Shown here in pieces: positions 44,706 to 53,563 of a stretch of 64,000 bases of DNA. The notes beneath the pieces were generated by a model. That model saw only the letters and a program-made list of their open reading frames with translations. It ran no database searches and was not told the origin of the DNA. This DNA comes from Granulosicoccus sp964390335. GTDB taxonomy: Bacteria > Pseudomonadota > Gammaproteobacteria > Granulosicoccales > Granulosicoccaceae. The DNA is taken from the NCBI GenBank assembly GCA_964390335.1, contig CAYMHU010000004.1, positions 122,382 through 186,381 of the forward strand. Reading direction: 5' to 3'. The position numbers were made by a program, and so were the translations under genes. Within the stretch, counting starts at the first letter, position 1. Every line of letters starts with the position of its first letter.

Positions 44706-44725
44706 GGTTATAGGTTATGGATAAC

Positions 44726-45373
44726 TCAAGCTTCGCGCTTGAGTACTAATAATCCACAGTTAAGCGTTGCGTATTTCGATGACGGTTGGGCGGAATTGGC
44801 ACCGCTTAGATTGTCATCGAATTGTTCCAGATTGGCTCCCAGCAGTTTATTCAATTTAGCCAGCTGCATGCCTGGTAAGTCGAATGTCATTATCAGTAAC
44901 CCACCCGGTTTGATTTGTGCCACCAGATTTCTGATAATTTTTAAATGATCAGCATCAACTTCTTCAACCGTTGATACGTTTAGTACTACATCAAAGTGAT
45001 CGACGTATTCGGGCGGTGGGTTGCTTGTGATATCCCATAGTTCGGTGTTGGGTACATCGGAGTGATTGATATCGCTATTCACAACGGTTGTGTATCGCGA
45101 TTCCAGCACATTCTTAAAATCGATATGACAAGTCTCAAAACCCCAAGATGAGTTATGCACTGAGATATCACTGCCAGTGGAATACTGTTCGATTTTATCG
45201 AGCACCAACGGGTATTCATAAATTCTGGACCACTCGCCGTAGCTTAATTCATGGCGATCAGAAGCCCGAATTTTTCTGTACTCGATAACACGCATGGTAA
45301 AGGGCGAGAAATCAGCATTGCTGATGTAGCGGCTCGGCTTCAAGTACCGGGATAGGACTTTTTTAAGTTTCAT
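44726..45373 (-). CDS. SAM-dependent class I methyltransferase-like protein
   Basis: 215 residues. The N-terminal 50 residues are basic (MKLKKVLSRYLKPSRYISNA). The central Rossmann core is visible as NSSWGFETCHIDF (motif I region, atypical), TTVVNSDINHSDVP and DHFDVVLNVSTVEEVDADH, then LVAQIKPGGLLIMTFDLPG, which is the typical post-motif strand of methyltransferases. The glycine-rich motif I is not classical, so SAM binding is inferred from fold pattern. Substrate unknown; the lack of a signal peptide points to a cytoplasmic enzyme. Followed by a small membrane protein gene. Confidence 0.75.
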   Translation of the reverse strand: MKLKKVLSRYLKPSRYISNADFSPFTMRVIEYRKIRASDRHELSYGEWSRIYEYPLVLDKIEQYSTGSDISVHNSSWGFETCHIDFKNVLESRYTTVVNSDINHSDVPNTELWDITSNPPPEYVDHFDVVLNVSTVEEVDADHLKIIRNLVAQIKPGGLLIMTFDLPGMQLAKLNKLLGANLEQFDDNLSGANSAQPSSKYATLNCGLLVLKREA

Positions 45374-45489
45374 CGTTTAGCTGCGTCTTTGAGCTGCATT
45401 ATTACGAAAATGTTCAATGCCAAGCTGATGGTTGTGTATTTTAACGTGTTTTAGGCATGGAATTCAGTAAACTACCAGCTACGTACACA

Positions 45490-45725
45490 TCAAGTGTTTA
45501 ATAAATCAGTCGGACTGAGAGCTTGCGTTGAGTGCATGAAATTGGCAAAAGCGCCATTCTCACTGGCAAAACTATCAAAGTATTCTATTGAGCCCTGTCG
45601 AAGATTAAACACGCCAACGATGTTGGCGGTATCAGTATGCCGTGTTGTGTGCCATTGGTGCTTTTGTCACTGCACCCTAGTATCAGCAACATCGCAGTAG
45701 CAATTAAACCGTAGAGCTTAACCAT
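45490..45725 (-). pseudogene. Frameshifted small lipoprotein gene
   Basis: The frame from ATG 45725 begins MVKLYGLIATAMLLILGCSD, a lipoprotein signal with lipobox LILGC, and stops after 46 codons at 45585. From about 45630 a second frame reads VGVFNLRQGSIEYFDSFASE and continues as protein-like sequence to TDLLNT with a stop at 45490. The span is 236 bp, not a multiple of three; one base appears missing in the ATACCGCCAAC region. The two parts together would be a lipoprotein of about 78 residues. It begins 21 bp after the META/PrcB lipoprotein gene on the same strand. It could be a sequencing error rather than a mutation. Confidence 0.6.
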
Positions 45726-45746
45726 TTAAACGATAACTTCATTTTT

Positions 45747-47174
45747 TTAGCCATCGTCTTCAACCAAACCACTACAAGCCGAGGTTCGGTGCTCGACTAC
45801 GTTGATTTCCTTATTGGTAACCGAATCACTCTCAATCACAATAAAACTGAATGGATGGGCGATTGCGTCGGCATAAGCGCATAAACTCAAAATAGGGTCG
45901 TCATAGTCAGAAAAACTCGTGTTTACTTCAATCAAAATATGATCATCATTGATCGACGCGCTGCGCACGGTCATTGATTCGCCAAGATGTGGCCGAAAAC
46001 CCATACGCAGGTATAGCACTACCGAGCGTTCAAAGTCGATGATAGGCGGTGTGCCGAGCGTGTTGCCGTTACCCAGTGGTATATTCCACAGGCCGTTGAG
46101 TTCAGTCTGTTGTTGTATAAGTTGTATTGCCGGTTGGTTTATGGCGTCGTTAAAGTTATTCATTAATGGGTATCCACCTTTGGTGAGGGTCCTCACATCT
46201 AACCGAGTTTCATTTTCAGCCAGTGCTCTGCCTGTGAGCACCAAAGCAAATTCGCCTTTAGCCAAATACAATCGATTGTCTTCGAATACCGTATTTGCAG
46301 GACCCTGCAGTGCGCTCCCCAGCAATTGGATTTGTCTGTCTACAGCGTTCAGATTTATTCCCGTATTAGATTCTAATGCGCAATTGTTACTGCTAAGCCA
46401 AACATTATTAAAATCAATACGGTTCTCCAGCTCTTCATACTCGCCACTGATTGTATGGCAAGGTGATGTGCCCAGGAGCTGCCCGTCTTCGGTGAATCGA
46501 ATGCTCAATGGATTATCGGTTAGAGCCGGTATTAAGGAATTTGCGCCAGTTCGATAGGCAGAGAGAATCCAGTCGCTTGAGCTTAATTGCAGTGTGCTTG
46601 AGTCCGCTGGCATTGCGTCTGCCAGCTGAAATGTCAGCCATTCTGAATTTTCCCCATAAACCACTAACTGCGACTCTGGCTGATCCGACAACAAGCTGCT
46701 ACCTTGCGAAAATACCGGTAGTGAGATCGTCGCAGCATCTACGGAGTAAGGGGCAGTGCTCGAGGTACAACCGAAAGTGTCTTCTAACAACACTCTTTCA
46801 ACTTGCGTTAATTCAAGTCGATTCCTTCCTGAATTAGCGTCTGCGTTATACGTATAGTCAAATCGGTATTCTTCACAGCTTGCGTAGAAGTTGCCGCGGC
46901 CTGTTGATGCGAACGGCTGCTGATCATCGCCTTCGGTTAGATACAACACGGGTGTCTCGTCGCCGGGCAATCGACGTACGCGATTTGAGCTTGTGGATGA
47001 ATACGACGTTAGTATGAATGCGACCATCCCGGATTTGTCCGGTATGAGTTGGTTACCCTGTTGGTCGAAAATGGGAGTGGTTTCGTCGGGTGGGTTCGAT
47101 TGTTCTTGATTGGGTGTGCAGCCGGTCAAACACAATAGGGCTGCCGCGACACAAGAGCTCTTGAAGATGGGCAT
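45747..47174 (-). CDS. Lipoprotein with META and PrcB_C-like domains
   Basis: 475 residues. The signal peptide MPIFKSSCVAAALLCLTGC has lipobox LTGC and is followed by an Asn/Pro/Glu-rich linker. Residues about 210-280 match a META domain (ILSAYRTGANSLIPAL, FTEDGQLLGTSPCHTISGEY, ending NNCALE), the HslJ-like fold. Residues about 355-470 match the C-terminal PrcB-type domain (IDFERSVVLYLRMGFRPHLG, HILIEVNTSF, FSFIVIESD), found in protease-complex inhibitors. This pairing of an HslJ-like and a PrcB-like domain in one lipoprotein is not a familiar arrangement. Function unknown; envelope location is inferred. A frameshifted small lipoprotein gene follows. Confidence 0.78.
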   Translation of the reverse strand: MPIFKSSCVAAALLCLTGCTPNQEQSNPPDETTPIFDQQGNQLIPDKSGMVAFILTSYSSTSSNRVRRLPGDETPVLYLTEGDDQQPFASTGRGNFYASCEEYRFDYTYNADANSGRNRLELTQVERVLLEDTFGCTSSTAPYSVDAATISLPVFSQGSSLLSDQPESQLVVYGENSEWLTFQLADAMPADSSTLQLSSSDWILSAYRTGANSLIPALTDNPLSIRFTEDGQLLGTSPCHTISGEYEELENRIDFNNVWLSSNNCALESNTGINLNAVDRQIQLLGSALQGPANTVFEDNRLYLAKGEFALVLTGRALAENETRLDVRTLTKGGYPLMNNFNDAINQPAIQLIQQQTELNGLWNIPLGNGNTLGTPPIIDFERSVVLYLRMGFRPHLGESMTVRSASINDDHILIEVNTSFSDYDDPILSLCAYADAIAHPFSFIVIESDSVTNKEINVVEHRTSACSGLVEDDG

Positions 47175-47294
47175 TTCATTCTCAAAACTGGGAATATAAT
47201 CCCAATTATACAGGGGTGTGGCTTAACGACCAGTTACAAGTACACCACCTACCCAAAAAGCGCTCTTGATATTGGAGGGTTTGGCCGATACCAT

Positions 47295-47304
47295 TGTATA
47301 TACA
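47295..47304. promoter_or_regulatory. Palindrome in the vapBC promoter region
   Basis: Perfect 10-base palindrome TGTATATACA 18 bp before the vapB ATG, inside a TATA-rich stretch (TTTAATATATATAAAAT) that could supply the -10 element. Toxin-antitoxin operons are autoregulated by antitoxin binding to such sites, so this is a candidate operator. Confidence 0.4.
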
Positions 47305-47322
47305 TTTAATATATATAAAATC

Positions 47323-47553
47323 ATGCCGAAAATAGCTAAATTATTCCAGAACGGTGGCTCTCAAGCGGTTAGGCTTCCGGCCGAGTATCGTATTGATGGC
47401 GATGAAGTTCAAATAGAAAAAGTTGGTAATACGCTCGTATTGCGGCCCATCAAACGCAGTTGGGATGAGTTTTTCGCAAATCCAGAAACCGCACCCGATG
47501 ATTTTCTCCAGGATAGAGAGGACGAACAAGCGCAAGATCGTGAGCTGTTTTGA
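47323..47553 (+). CDS. vapB: VapB-type antitoxin (AbrB/SpoVT fold)
   Basis: 76-residue antitoxin. The N-terminal swapped-hairpin DNA-binding domain is visible as MPKIAKLFQNGGSQAVRLPA followed by YRIDGDEVQIEKVGNTLVLRP, the usual VapB pattern, and the acidic C-terminus (DREDEQAQDRELF) would wrap around the toxin. The ATG at 47323 is chosen over an upstream TTG-type frame start at 47266 because the domain starts there. It represses its own operon. The toxin gene overlaps by one base. Confidence 0.93.
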   Translation: MPKIAKLFQNGGSQAVRLPAEYRIDGDEVQIEKVGNTLVLRPIKRSWDEFFANPETAPDDFLQDREDEQAQDRELF

Positions 47554-47945
47554 TGATGTACATGCTCGACACAGACACATGCAGCTATGTTCTAAAAACC
47601 AAATCCGCCAAGCTTCAGAGAAAGTTTGAATCAGAGACTGGAAATATCGCACTCTCTGAGATTGTCTTGGCCGAATTACGTTTCGGGGCGGATAATCATC
47701 AACACAAAAAACATGAAATTCATACTCTTATTGATGAGTTCGCTGCTCGATTGGCTATTCTGCCGTGGTCCGCGTCATCGACTTACGGCGAGATTCGCGC
47801 CTACCTACAGAAAAAAGGCACGCCGATTGGCAATCTAGACACATTGATTGCTGCACATGCAGTTCACAATGATTTTATTCTAGTTACGAACAACAAAAAA
47901 CACTTTGCCAGAGTGCCAAAATTGAAAACTCAAAACTGGTTGTGA
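47553..47945 (+). CDS. vapC: VapC-type PIN-domain ribonuclease toxin
   Basis: 130-residue toxin that cleaves RNA, commonly tRNA, and is inhibited by VapB. The PIN acidic residues are present in MLDTDTCSYVL (first Asp), IVLAELRFGA (Glu), GNLDTLIAAHAV (Asp) and LVTNNKKHFARVP (third acidic region). The start overlaps the vapB stop (TGATG), the common coupled arrangement. There is no further mobile-element signature around the pair, but a thin gene-poor region precedes it. Confidence 0.94.
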   Translation: MMYMLDTDTCSYVLKTKSAKLQRKFESETGNIALSEIVLAELRFGADNHQHKKHEIHTLIDEFAARLAILPWSASSTYGEIRAYLQKKGTPIGNLDTLIAAHAVHNDFILVTNNKKHFARVPKLKTQNWL

Positions 47946-48029
47946 TTTGTTAAGTCTAGAGACGCCAAATTCTGACAAACATTTTATTGACTAGCACCCT
48001 TCCTTTAATTCGACTGCGAGCATCATTTA

Positions 48030-48662
48030 TCAGGTGGATAATTTCCCATCCACCAAATTAAACCGGATAGCGCCTAGTTTGTCGGCATCGTCTGAGTTAT
48101 GCGTCACCAACAACACACAAAGGTTGTGCGTACTGATCACTTGCTGTGTTAACTGCAACATCTCGTGTCGAGTGTGTTCATCCAACGCGCCATAGGGTTC
48201 ATCCAATAACATAATGGGTTGCCGGCGTAATAAGCAACGCGCCAATGCTGCTCGTTGTTGTTCACCGCCTGACAAAGTCGATGCCAAGTTAGTTTTGTGT
48301 CCGCCAAGTCCAACTTCATCCAACGCAGCGTGAATTCGTTGCTTATCAGCGGAGGAAAGTTTTAGATTTGGGTTAACGCCCAAGCCAACATTCTGTTCAA
48401 CTGTTAAGTGGTTGAATAGATTATGTTGCTGGAATAAGGTGGTTACAGGTCTTTCATTCGGTTTTAAATTCAATAAGGATTGCCCGTTCCATTGAATGCT
48501 GCCGGAATCAGGTTTTAAGAAGCCTGCAATTAAATTGAGTAGCGTGCTTTTGCCCGAGCCGCTTTTGCCTAAAATGGCCGTTACCTGATTGCTATTTGCG
48601 TCCAGGTTGAAACAGTAATCGTTAGGTCCAAGCTGCAAGCGCACATTCTCAAGCTTCAGCAT
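48030..48662 (-). CDS. thiQ: Thiamine ABC transporter ATP-binding protein
   Basis: 210-residue ATPase of the thiamine/TPP importer. Walker A is LGKSGSGKSTLL, the signature LSGGEQQRAALARCL and Walker B LLDEPYGALDEH; the length (about 210) is short, as is typical of ThiQ. The ATG at 48662 (MLKLENVRLQLG) is chosen; the frame extends five codons upstream. It overlaps the thiP 3' end by 14 bp, implying translational coupling. The order thiB-thiP-thiQ is the standard one, and a TPP riboswitch sits upstream of thiB. Confidence 0.93.
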   Translation of the reverse strand: MLKLENVRLQLGPNDYCFNLDANSNQVTAILGKSGSGKSTLLNLIAGFLKPDSGSIQWNGQSLLNLKPNERPVTTLFQQHNLFNHLTVEQNVGLGVNPNLKLSSADKQRIHAALDEVGLGGHKTNLASTLSGGEQQRAALARCLLRRQPIMLLDEPYGALDEHTRHEMLQLTQQVISTHNLCVLLVTHNSDDADKLGAIRFNLVDGKLST

Positions 48663-50286
48663 GTTTATGCCCACCAATCAATTTTTGAAAAAATACAAAC
48701 AAGGCTAAGCAAACAATGAGCAGAATGGCTGCTGTTACGGCTGCTTCATACAATCGATAGCTACCCATGCGCTGAAACAGTAGTAGAGGCAACGTCATTG
48801 CGCGTTCAGATCCAAACAACGCAATCGCGCTTAAATCCCCGGCCGCCAACGTGGCGGATATGGCCAAGGCAAACCCAATGGGTTTTCGAATGAGTGGCCA
48901 ATCGAGTAATCGCCATCGACTCCAACCTGTTATCCCTAAAGACTGGATCAGTTTATCGTTATGTTCAGCCGCCTGTATTAATGGGCCATCCAGTATACGC
49001 AGTACAAAGGGCAATGCCATCAAGCTGTTTATTATGGTGGCTAAGATCAATGCCAGCGAAAAAACATCGGCGTATGCGCGTAACAGTAAGAACAAGCCTG
49101 TGCCCAGTACCACGGGTGGCATCACTAATATGATGTTGCCCAGTAGCTGAATACTGTTACCAATGCGAGTCTTGCCGCGACGAATCCGCAGGTGACGAGT
49201 GCTGAGTAAAATGCCTATGCCCATACCCAGTGCTAACAGTGCGGCACAGCATGCAATTAACACGGTGTTCAGGCTGGCTCGCATTGTGTTGTCATGCAGT
49301 AAGGTTTTTATCGTGCTTGGATTGATGGCCGAAATGAGTAGTCCCAGTAGCGGCAAAATAACAAACATGGTCGCACACGCGATGACCACAAAATTAATCC
49401 AGCGATGATTATCGGGTGCTCGGTACGTGTCGCTGGGTGGACGGTAGCTGAATCCAGTGGGGGTGCTTTGCTTGATCATGGCGCCCAAGATCAGGATTGC
49501 TGAGCACAGTATTAATTGCACCAGTGCTAGCGATACAGCCGCATTAATATCAAAATCGTATCGTAGCGCCTGGTAAATGGCGACTTCCACTGTGGTTGCT
49601 CGCGGACCGCCGCCAAGCGTCATTACAATAGTGAAGCTCGTAAAACACAAGGTAAATATCAACATAAAAATACCCACAATCTGCTGGCGCATAGCGGGCC
49701 ACTCAAGGTATTTAAATTGCGCAAGACCCTTCATGCGCAATTGAGTGGCTAAGCGCCACTGCTCACGCGGAATATTGTCCAATGATTGCAGTAACACACG
49801 TGATGCCAATGGCATATTAAAAAACACATGGGCCAATAGAATGCCTGCTAAGCCGTAAATGGAAAACGGCTTAATACCCGCGAGCCCAATGAGATCGTTT
49901 ATCCATCCAGTTCGGCCAAACACGGCAACAATGCCGAATATGGCAACAATGGTTGGAATGACCAACGATAGGCTGTACAGGTTAACAACTAATCCGCGCC
50001 CAACGAATTGCTGCTCTTTGGATAGCGCTCGTGCAACCGGGATGGCAAGACCCACAGACAACACAGCGGATAAAAAAGCTTGATAAAAACTAAACTTAAT
50101 AACGCGCACAAAATACGCGTTGTCTAAAATGCTGTGGATAGATACATCGCTAGCGGAACGCAGCAGTGCCAGTAATGGTAGCAGCGTCATTAGTAGCACA
50201 ATGGCTATGGCGATAGAGCCTGGCAACCACCATTGTTGCCACCACTGTCGAAGAGGATCTGAGTGTAGCTTTGTCACGCAGAACAA
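48649..50286 (-). CDS. thiP: Thiamine/TPP ABC transporter permease
   Basis: 545-residue inner-membrane permease with a duplicated binding-protein-dependent fold, about twelve helices (for example IAIVLLMTLLPLLALLR and GLVVNLYSLSLVIPTIVAIF). EAA-type loops for contact with ThiQ are visible in each half (REQWRLATQLRMKGLAQFKY and HNDKLIQSLGITGWSRWRLL). The double-size single polypeptide is the ThiP hallmark. It begins 75 bp after thiB and overlaps thiQ. Confidence 0.94.
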   Translation of the reverse strand: MFCVTKLHSDPLRQWWQQWWLPGSIAIAIVLLMTLLPLLALLRSASDVSIHSILDNAYFVRVIKFSFYQAFLSAVLSVGLAIPVARALSKEQQFVGRGLVVNLYSLSLVIPTIVAIFGIVAVFGRTGWINDLIGLAGIKPFSIYGLAGILLAHVFFNMPLASRVLLQSLDNIPREQWRLATQLRMKGLAQFKYLEWPAMRQQIVGIFMLIFTLCFTSFTIVMTLGGGPRATTVEVAIYQALRYDFDINAAVSLALVQLILCSAILILGAMIKQSTPTGFSYRPPSDTYRAPDNHRWINFVVIACATMFVILPLLGLLISAINPSTIKTLLHDNTMRASLNTVLIACCAALLALGMGIGILLSTRHLRIRRGKTRIGNSIQLLGNIILVMPPVVLGTGLFLLLRAYADVFSLALILATIINSLMALPFVLRILDGPLIQAAEHNDKLIQSLGITGWSRWRLLDWPLIRKPIGFALAISATLAAGDLSAIALFGSERAMTLPLLLFQRMGSYRLYEAAVTAAILLIVCLALFVFFQKLIGGHKHAEA

Positions 50287-50361
50287 GCTATTTGGATTTG
50301 TGTAAGAGCAACACCATCGCCTAACTATAAGGCATTAAGCGATGGTGTTGTAGCAGACTGA

Positions 50362-51372
50362 CTAGTTGGACGACTCAAGCCACTCTTCAATCCAAGCATT
50401 ACGATTATCACGCACGTCTGCAGGGTCCATGAGCAATGACTTTGCCGGGGTAATCAGTTTGGAAAACTCCGCGGGCATTGCATCGCCGATATCCGTAACC
50501 GGGTACATAACGTTGGTCAACGGCAACGCCGATTGTGCTTCTTTGCTCAGCATAAACTGTAAAAACTGCTGGCCGAGTTCTTTATTCGGTGAGTTCTTCA
50601 GCAAAGCCGCGACTTCAATTTGCAAGTAGTGGCCTTCATCGAAAGCAGCTGCTTGATATTGATCCGTTTTATCAATGGCCATGTGATACCCGGGCGAGGT
50701 TTCATAGCTGAGTACCATTGGCGCTTCTTCATTGAGGAACAACGAGAAGTAAGCTTCGCTCCAGCCTTTGGTCACCGTTAAAATTTTAGGTTGTAGCTGT
50801 TTCCATTTTGCCGCTGCGTCATCGCCATAAACAGACTTCATCCACAACAAAAAACCAAGACCGGTTGTGCTGGTGCGAGGGTCCTGAATAATAATTTTTA
50901 CATCATCAGGTGCGTTGATTAGTGCATCTAAGCTGCTTGGTGGTTCGCTCATCAGTTTAGTGTTATACACAAAGGCGAAATGGCCATAGTCGTAAGGCAC
51001 AAATGTGGATGATGACCAGTCAACAGGTAGCTTAACCGCCGACAGATCAGCGCCAGACTCGGCTAACAATCCAGTATCTTCAGCTGTTGCCATTTGGTCG
51101 TACCCCAACCCCAGCACAACATCGGCTTTGCTGCCTGCGCCTTCGAATTGCACTCGATTCAGTATGGCTGCAGAATTATCGATAGCAACAAAGTTAAGCG
51201 TGCAATCGCATTCTTTTTCAAATGCGGTTTTAATGATTGGGCCAGGACCCCACTCGGAGGTAAAAGAGTCGTAGGTATAAACGGTTAACTCTTTTGCACT
51301 GGCTTGCAATGGCGTAAACACCATGGCGGCCGATGCCAGTAAAAGCGTATTAAAAATAGTGCGATTGAACAC
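50362..51372 (-). CDS. thiB: Thiamine-binding periplasmic protein
   Basis: 336-residue solute-binding protein with signal peptide (core LLLASAAMVFTPLQASA). The mature part starts KELTVYTYDSFTSEWGPGPI, the ThiB hallmark, with CDCTLNFVAIDNSAAILNR and TSTTGLGFLLWMKSVYG further on, and WSEAYFSLFLNEEAPMVLSY near the ligand-binding region. It delivers thiamine, TMP and TPP to ThiPQ. The GTG at 51372 follows a GGAG sequence. A TPP riboswitch at 51432-51511 lies 60 bp upstream, so expression falls when TPP is plentiful. Confidence 0.95.
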   Translation of the reverse strand: MFNRTIFNTLLLASAAMVFTPLQASAKELTVYTYDSFTSEWGPGPIIKTAFEKECDCTLNFVAIDNSAAILNRVQFEGAGSKADVVLGLGYDQMATAEDTGLLAESGADLSAVKLPVDWSSSTFVPYDYGHFAFVYNTKLMSEPPSSLDALINAPDDVKIIIQDPRTSTTGLGFLLWMKSVYGDDAAAKWKQLQPKILTVTKGWSEAYFSLFLNEEAPMVLSYETSPGYHMAIDKTDQYQAAAFDEGHYLQIEVAALLKNSPNKELGQQFLQFMLSKEAQSALPLTNVMYPVTDIGDAMPAEFSKLITPAKSLLMDPADVRDNRNAWIEEWLESSN

Positions 51373-51431
51373 GGTTCATCTCCAGCAGAATGAGTAATAA
51401 AGCCTATTGATGACCGAACGGAGGTGTTTGT

Positions 51432-51511
51432 ACTCAATCCCTACGCCGGTATTAACCGGATCAGGTTCGACGGGTTGTTTTAACTCTCAGCCTTACGGCA
51501 CCCCGTTGAGT
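51432..51511 (-). promoter_or_regulatory. TPP (THI-box) riboswitch upstream of thiBPQ
   Basis: On the minus strand the conserved elements occur in order: ACTCAA, CGGGGTGCC, GGCTGAGA, ACCCGTCGAACCTGATC, CCGGTTAATACCGG and CGTAGGGA, closed by TTGAGT pairing with the first element (P1). These are the signature TPP-aptamer sequences. It lies in the thiB leader, about 60 bp before the GTG, and would lower thiBPQ expression when TPP binds. Confidence 0.97.
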
Positions 51512-51643
51512 CATCGATTTGTAGCAGCTTGCGCTGCGCATGCAGTAATAGTGCAGTTAATTGGTGTTTGATGCAAGCCCATAACACGCCACATGAATGA
51601 AAAACTGCTGTTCCAGCTGCGTGTTTCCCACATTTTCAATGCG

Positions 51644-52567
51644 TTAAGCAATGTTACGTTGTTGATTCACGTGTTGGCGCCAGATCACGAAAGCGCTGCT
51701 ACTAATAATAATGAACCCTCCGACTATGGTTTGCATTGTAGGTATGGATTGCCAAATCAGTATGTCGAATAGCACCGCCCATACAATTGCAGTGTAATCC
51801 AGCGGCGCGATCAATGATGCGTTAGCCATGGAATAAGACAAAGTCATACAGTACTGTCCGACCACTGCCAAAGCCGAAAAGCCAATGATGTTAAGCCAGT
51901 CTTGCATATCCATGCTTTGCCATACTTGGGGTAACCAAATGGCCGCAACCGCACCGACACCCAGGTTATAGAACAGCACCAGCGATTCTGAACTTTCCGT
52001 TTTACTCAGGATTTTTCCGCTAACAAAAATTGCAGCGTATGCTGCGCTGGATATCAGCGCCAAAACATAGCCAAGTAGCTCTCCGTCGCCGCTGGGATCA
52101 ATGGCAATGAAAACCCCGATATAACCAATAATAACGGCACCCCATCGATACGGGCCTACTTTTTCCTTTAGTAGGATCGAGGACATAATCGTGATAAAGA
52201 ATATGCCACTAAAAAACACCACGTTAGTATTGGTGAGTGGTAAGTACTTTAGTGATAAAAAGAACCCGAACGGTGCGATAAAACCGAAAGTGCCGCGTAA
52301 TATTTGCGCTTTAATTTGTGTGGGTTTCAGTCGGTGCAATTTGCCTGACGCACCAAAAGTGACGAGTAAAAAAACAGTGATGATTAAACCGCGTACGAAT
52401 AACAGTTGTATGACATGCAGGCTGTCTTCAAGAATCCATTTGGCTAATGCATCCATGGCGGATAGCAACGCAATGCCCACAAGCGACAACACAATAGCCA
52501 CATTGGATGGAGATTGCTGTATAGATGCTACAAGGCGTTGCCTTTGTAAGTACCAATAACGAATCAC
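51644..52567 (-). CDS. DMT-superfamily (EamA) transporter
   Basis: 307-residue inner-membrane protein with ten hydrophobic helices arranged as two EamA repeats (first half from SNVAIVLSLVGIALLSAMDALAKW, second from AGLVY-type YVLALISSAAYAAIFVSG to IIISSSAFVIW). Such carriers export or import amino acids, drugs or other metabolites. The ATG overlaps the acyltransferase stop by four bases. The substrate is unknown. It has no relation to the thi operon, from which it is separated by the riboswitch leader on the same strand. Confidence 0.88.
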   Translation of the reverse strand: MIRYWYLQRQRLVASIQQSPSNVAIVLSLVGIALLSAMDALAKWILEDSLHVIQLLFVRGLIITVFLLVTFGASGKLHRLKPTQIKAQILRGTFGFIAPFGFFLSLKYLPLTNTNVVFFSGIFFITIMSSILLKEKVGPYRWGAVIIGYIGVFIAIDPSGDGELLGYVLALISSAAYAAIFVSGKILSKTESSESLVLFYNLGVGAVAAIWLPQVWQSMDMQDWLNIIGFSALAVVGQYCMTLSYSMANASLIAPLDYTAIVWAVLFDILIWQSIPTMQTIVGGFIIISSSAFVIWRQHVNQQRNIA

Positions 52568-53454
52568 GATGGCTTTTTGTAATTACGCCGAGTGCCATCA
52601 GGTAATATTCTGAAGCGTTTATAGTTCCACATGTACTGTTCGGTTAAGCCACGCACGCAGTTTTCTACACCTTTATTTAATGCTGTTGCGGCTACCAGTT
52701 TGTCTGTGTGACTTACGTCGGGGTCGCTTTGGATGTATTTGACATGCCATCCCGCGCCTTTGGGTAATCTCTCTGCATAGCTAAATAACACGTGTGCATC
52801 AGTACGATTAGCAAACCGTGCAAGCAGTGTCATGGTGTTCGCCGGTACATTAAAAAACGGTGCAAAGCAGCCGTTTTGTAAATCGGGTTCCTGGTCGGGC
52901 AATATGCCCACCGTTTCGCCGTCTTTTAATCTGCGCAAAATAGACTTAATACCTTGTGGGTCCAGTTTGGTCGGTAGTGCACCCAAGTTTGTACGACCAT
53001 TCACGGTTAAGGTTTCCATTGCAGGCAACTTGGGTGGCTGATACAGACAGGCTACCGGTTTATTGGCAACTAACGGTAAGCAACAAGCTTCCCATGCGCC
53101 CAAATGTGGTGCTGCGATAATCACACCGCGATCGGATTGTTGGGCTTCGCGCAGTAGGTGTTCGCCTTCGGTTATTGATATTAAGCGACTGACTTTCTCC
53201 GGCGCTTGTGTCCAGAGCCAGAACGATTCACTGAGTGCCTTGCCGGTTTCCAATAGGCTTACCCGCGCTATACGCGTGCGCTGTTTGTCATCCATATCGG
53301 GGAAACACAGTTGCAAGTTGATTTCGCTGGTAGTGCGCAACTTGGAGTGGGAAATCCATGCAATCCAACCAAAAGATGCCCCCACAGCATGATTTGCGCG
53401 TAATGGCATACGCGCAAGCACCCAAGCCACACTTCGAATGATCGCGCTTTGCAT
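52564..53454 (-). CDS. LpxL/HtrB-family lauroyl acyltransferase-like protein
   Basis: 296-residue inner-membrane acyltransferase of the lipid A late-acylation (LpxL/LpxM) family, or a related lysophospholipid acyltransferase. An N-terminal anchor helix is followed by the catalytic motif of HX4E type (IIAAPHLGAWEACC), then GILPDQEPD and the family's FNVPANTMTLLARFA block. It would add an acyl chain to lipid A or a related glycolipid. It overlaps the DMT gene by four bases (ATGA). The divergent dtd gene starts 110 bp away. Confidence 0.87.
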   Translation of the reverse strand: MQSAIIRSVAWVLARMPLRANHAVGASFGWIAWISHSKLRTTSEINLQLCFPDMDDKQRTRIARVSLLETGKALSESFWLWTQAPEKVSRLISITEGEHLLREAQQSDRGVIIAAPHLGAWEACCLPLVANKPVACLYQPPKLPAMETLTVNGRTNLGALPTKLDPQGIKSILRRLKDGETVGILPDQEPDLQNGCFAPFFNVPANTMTLLARFANRTDAHVLFSYAERLPKGAGWHVKYIQSDPDVSHTDKLVAATALNKGVENCVRGLTEQYMWNYKRFRILPDGTRRNYKKPS

Positions 53455-53563
53455 GAGTATGAATATTAGCAGTAACTCGGTGGTCGGCGATGAGTTGCTG
53501 TCTCCACTTGCTGTATCATCGACAACCCATCCCCATTCAACTGGGACAGTCGAGGAGCAACAA

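Noticed and set aside
45494..45700. 68-codon plus-strand ORF
   Set aside because: It is antisense to the frameshifted lipoprotein, which has a lipobox and fits its neighbour.
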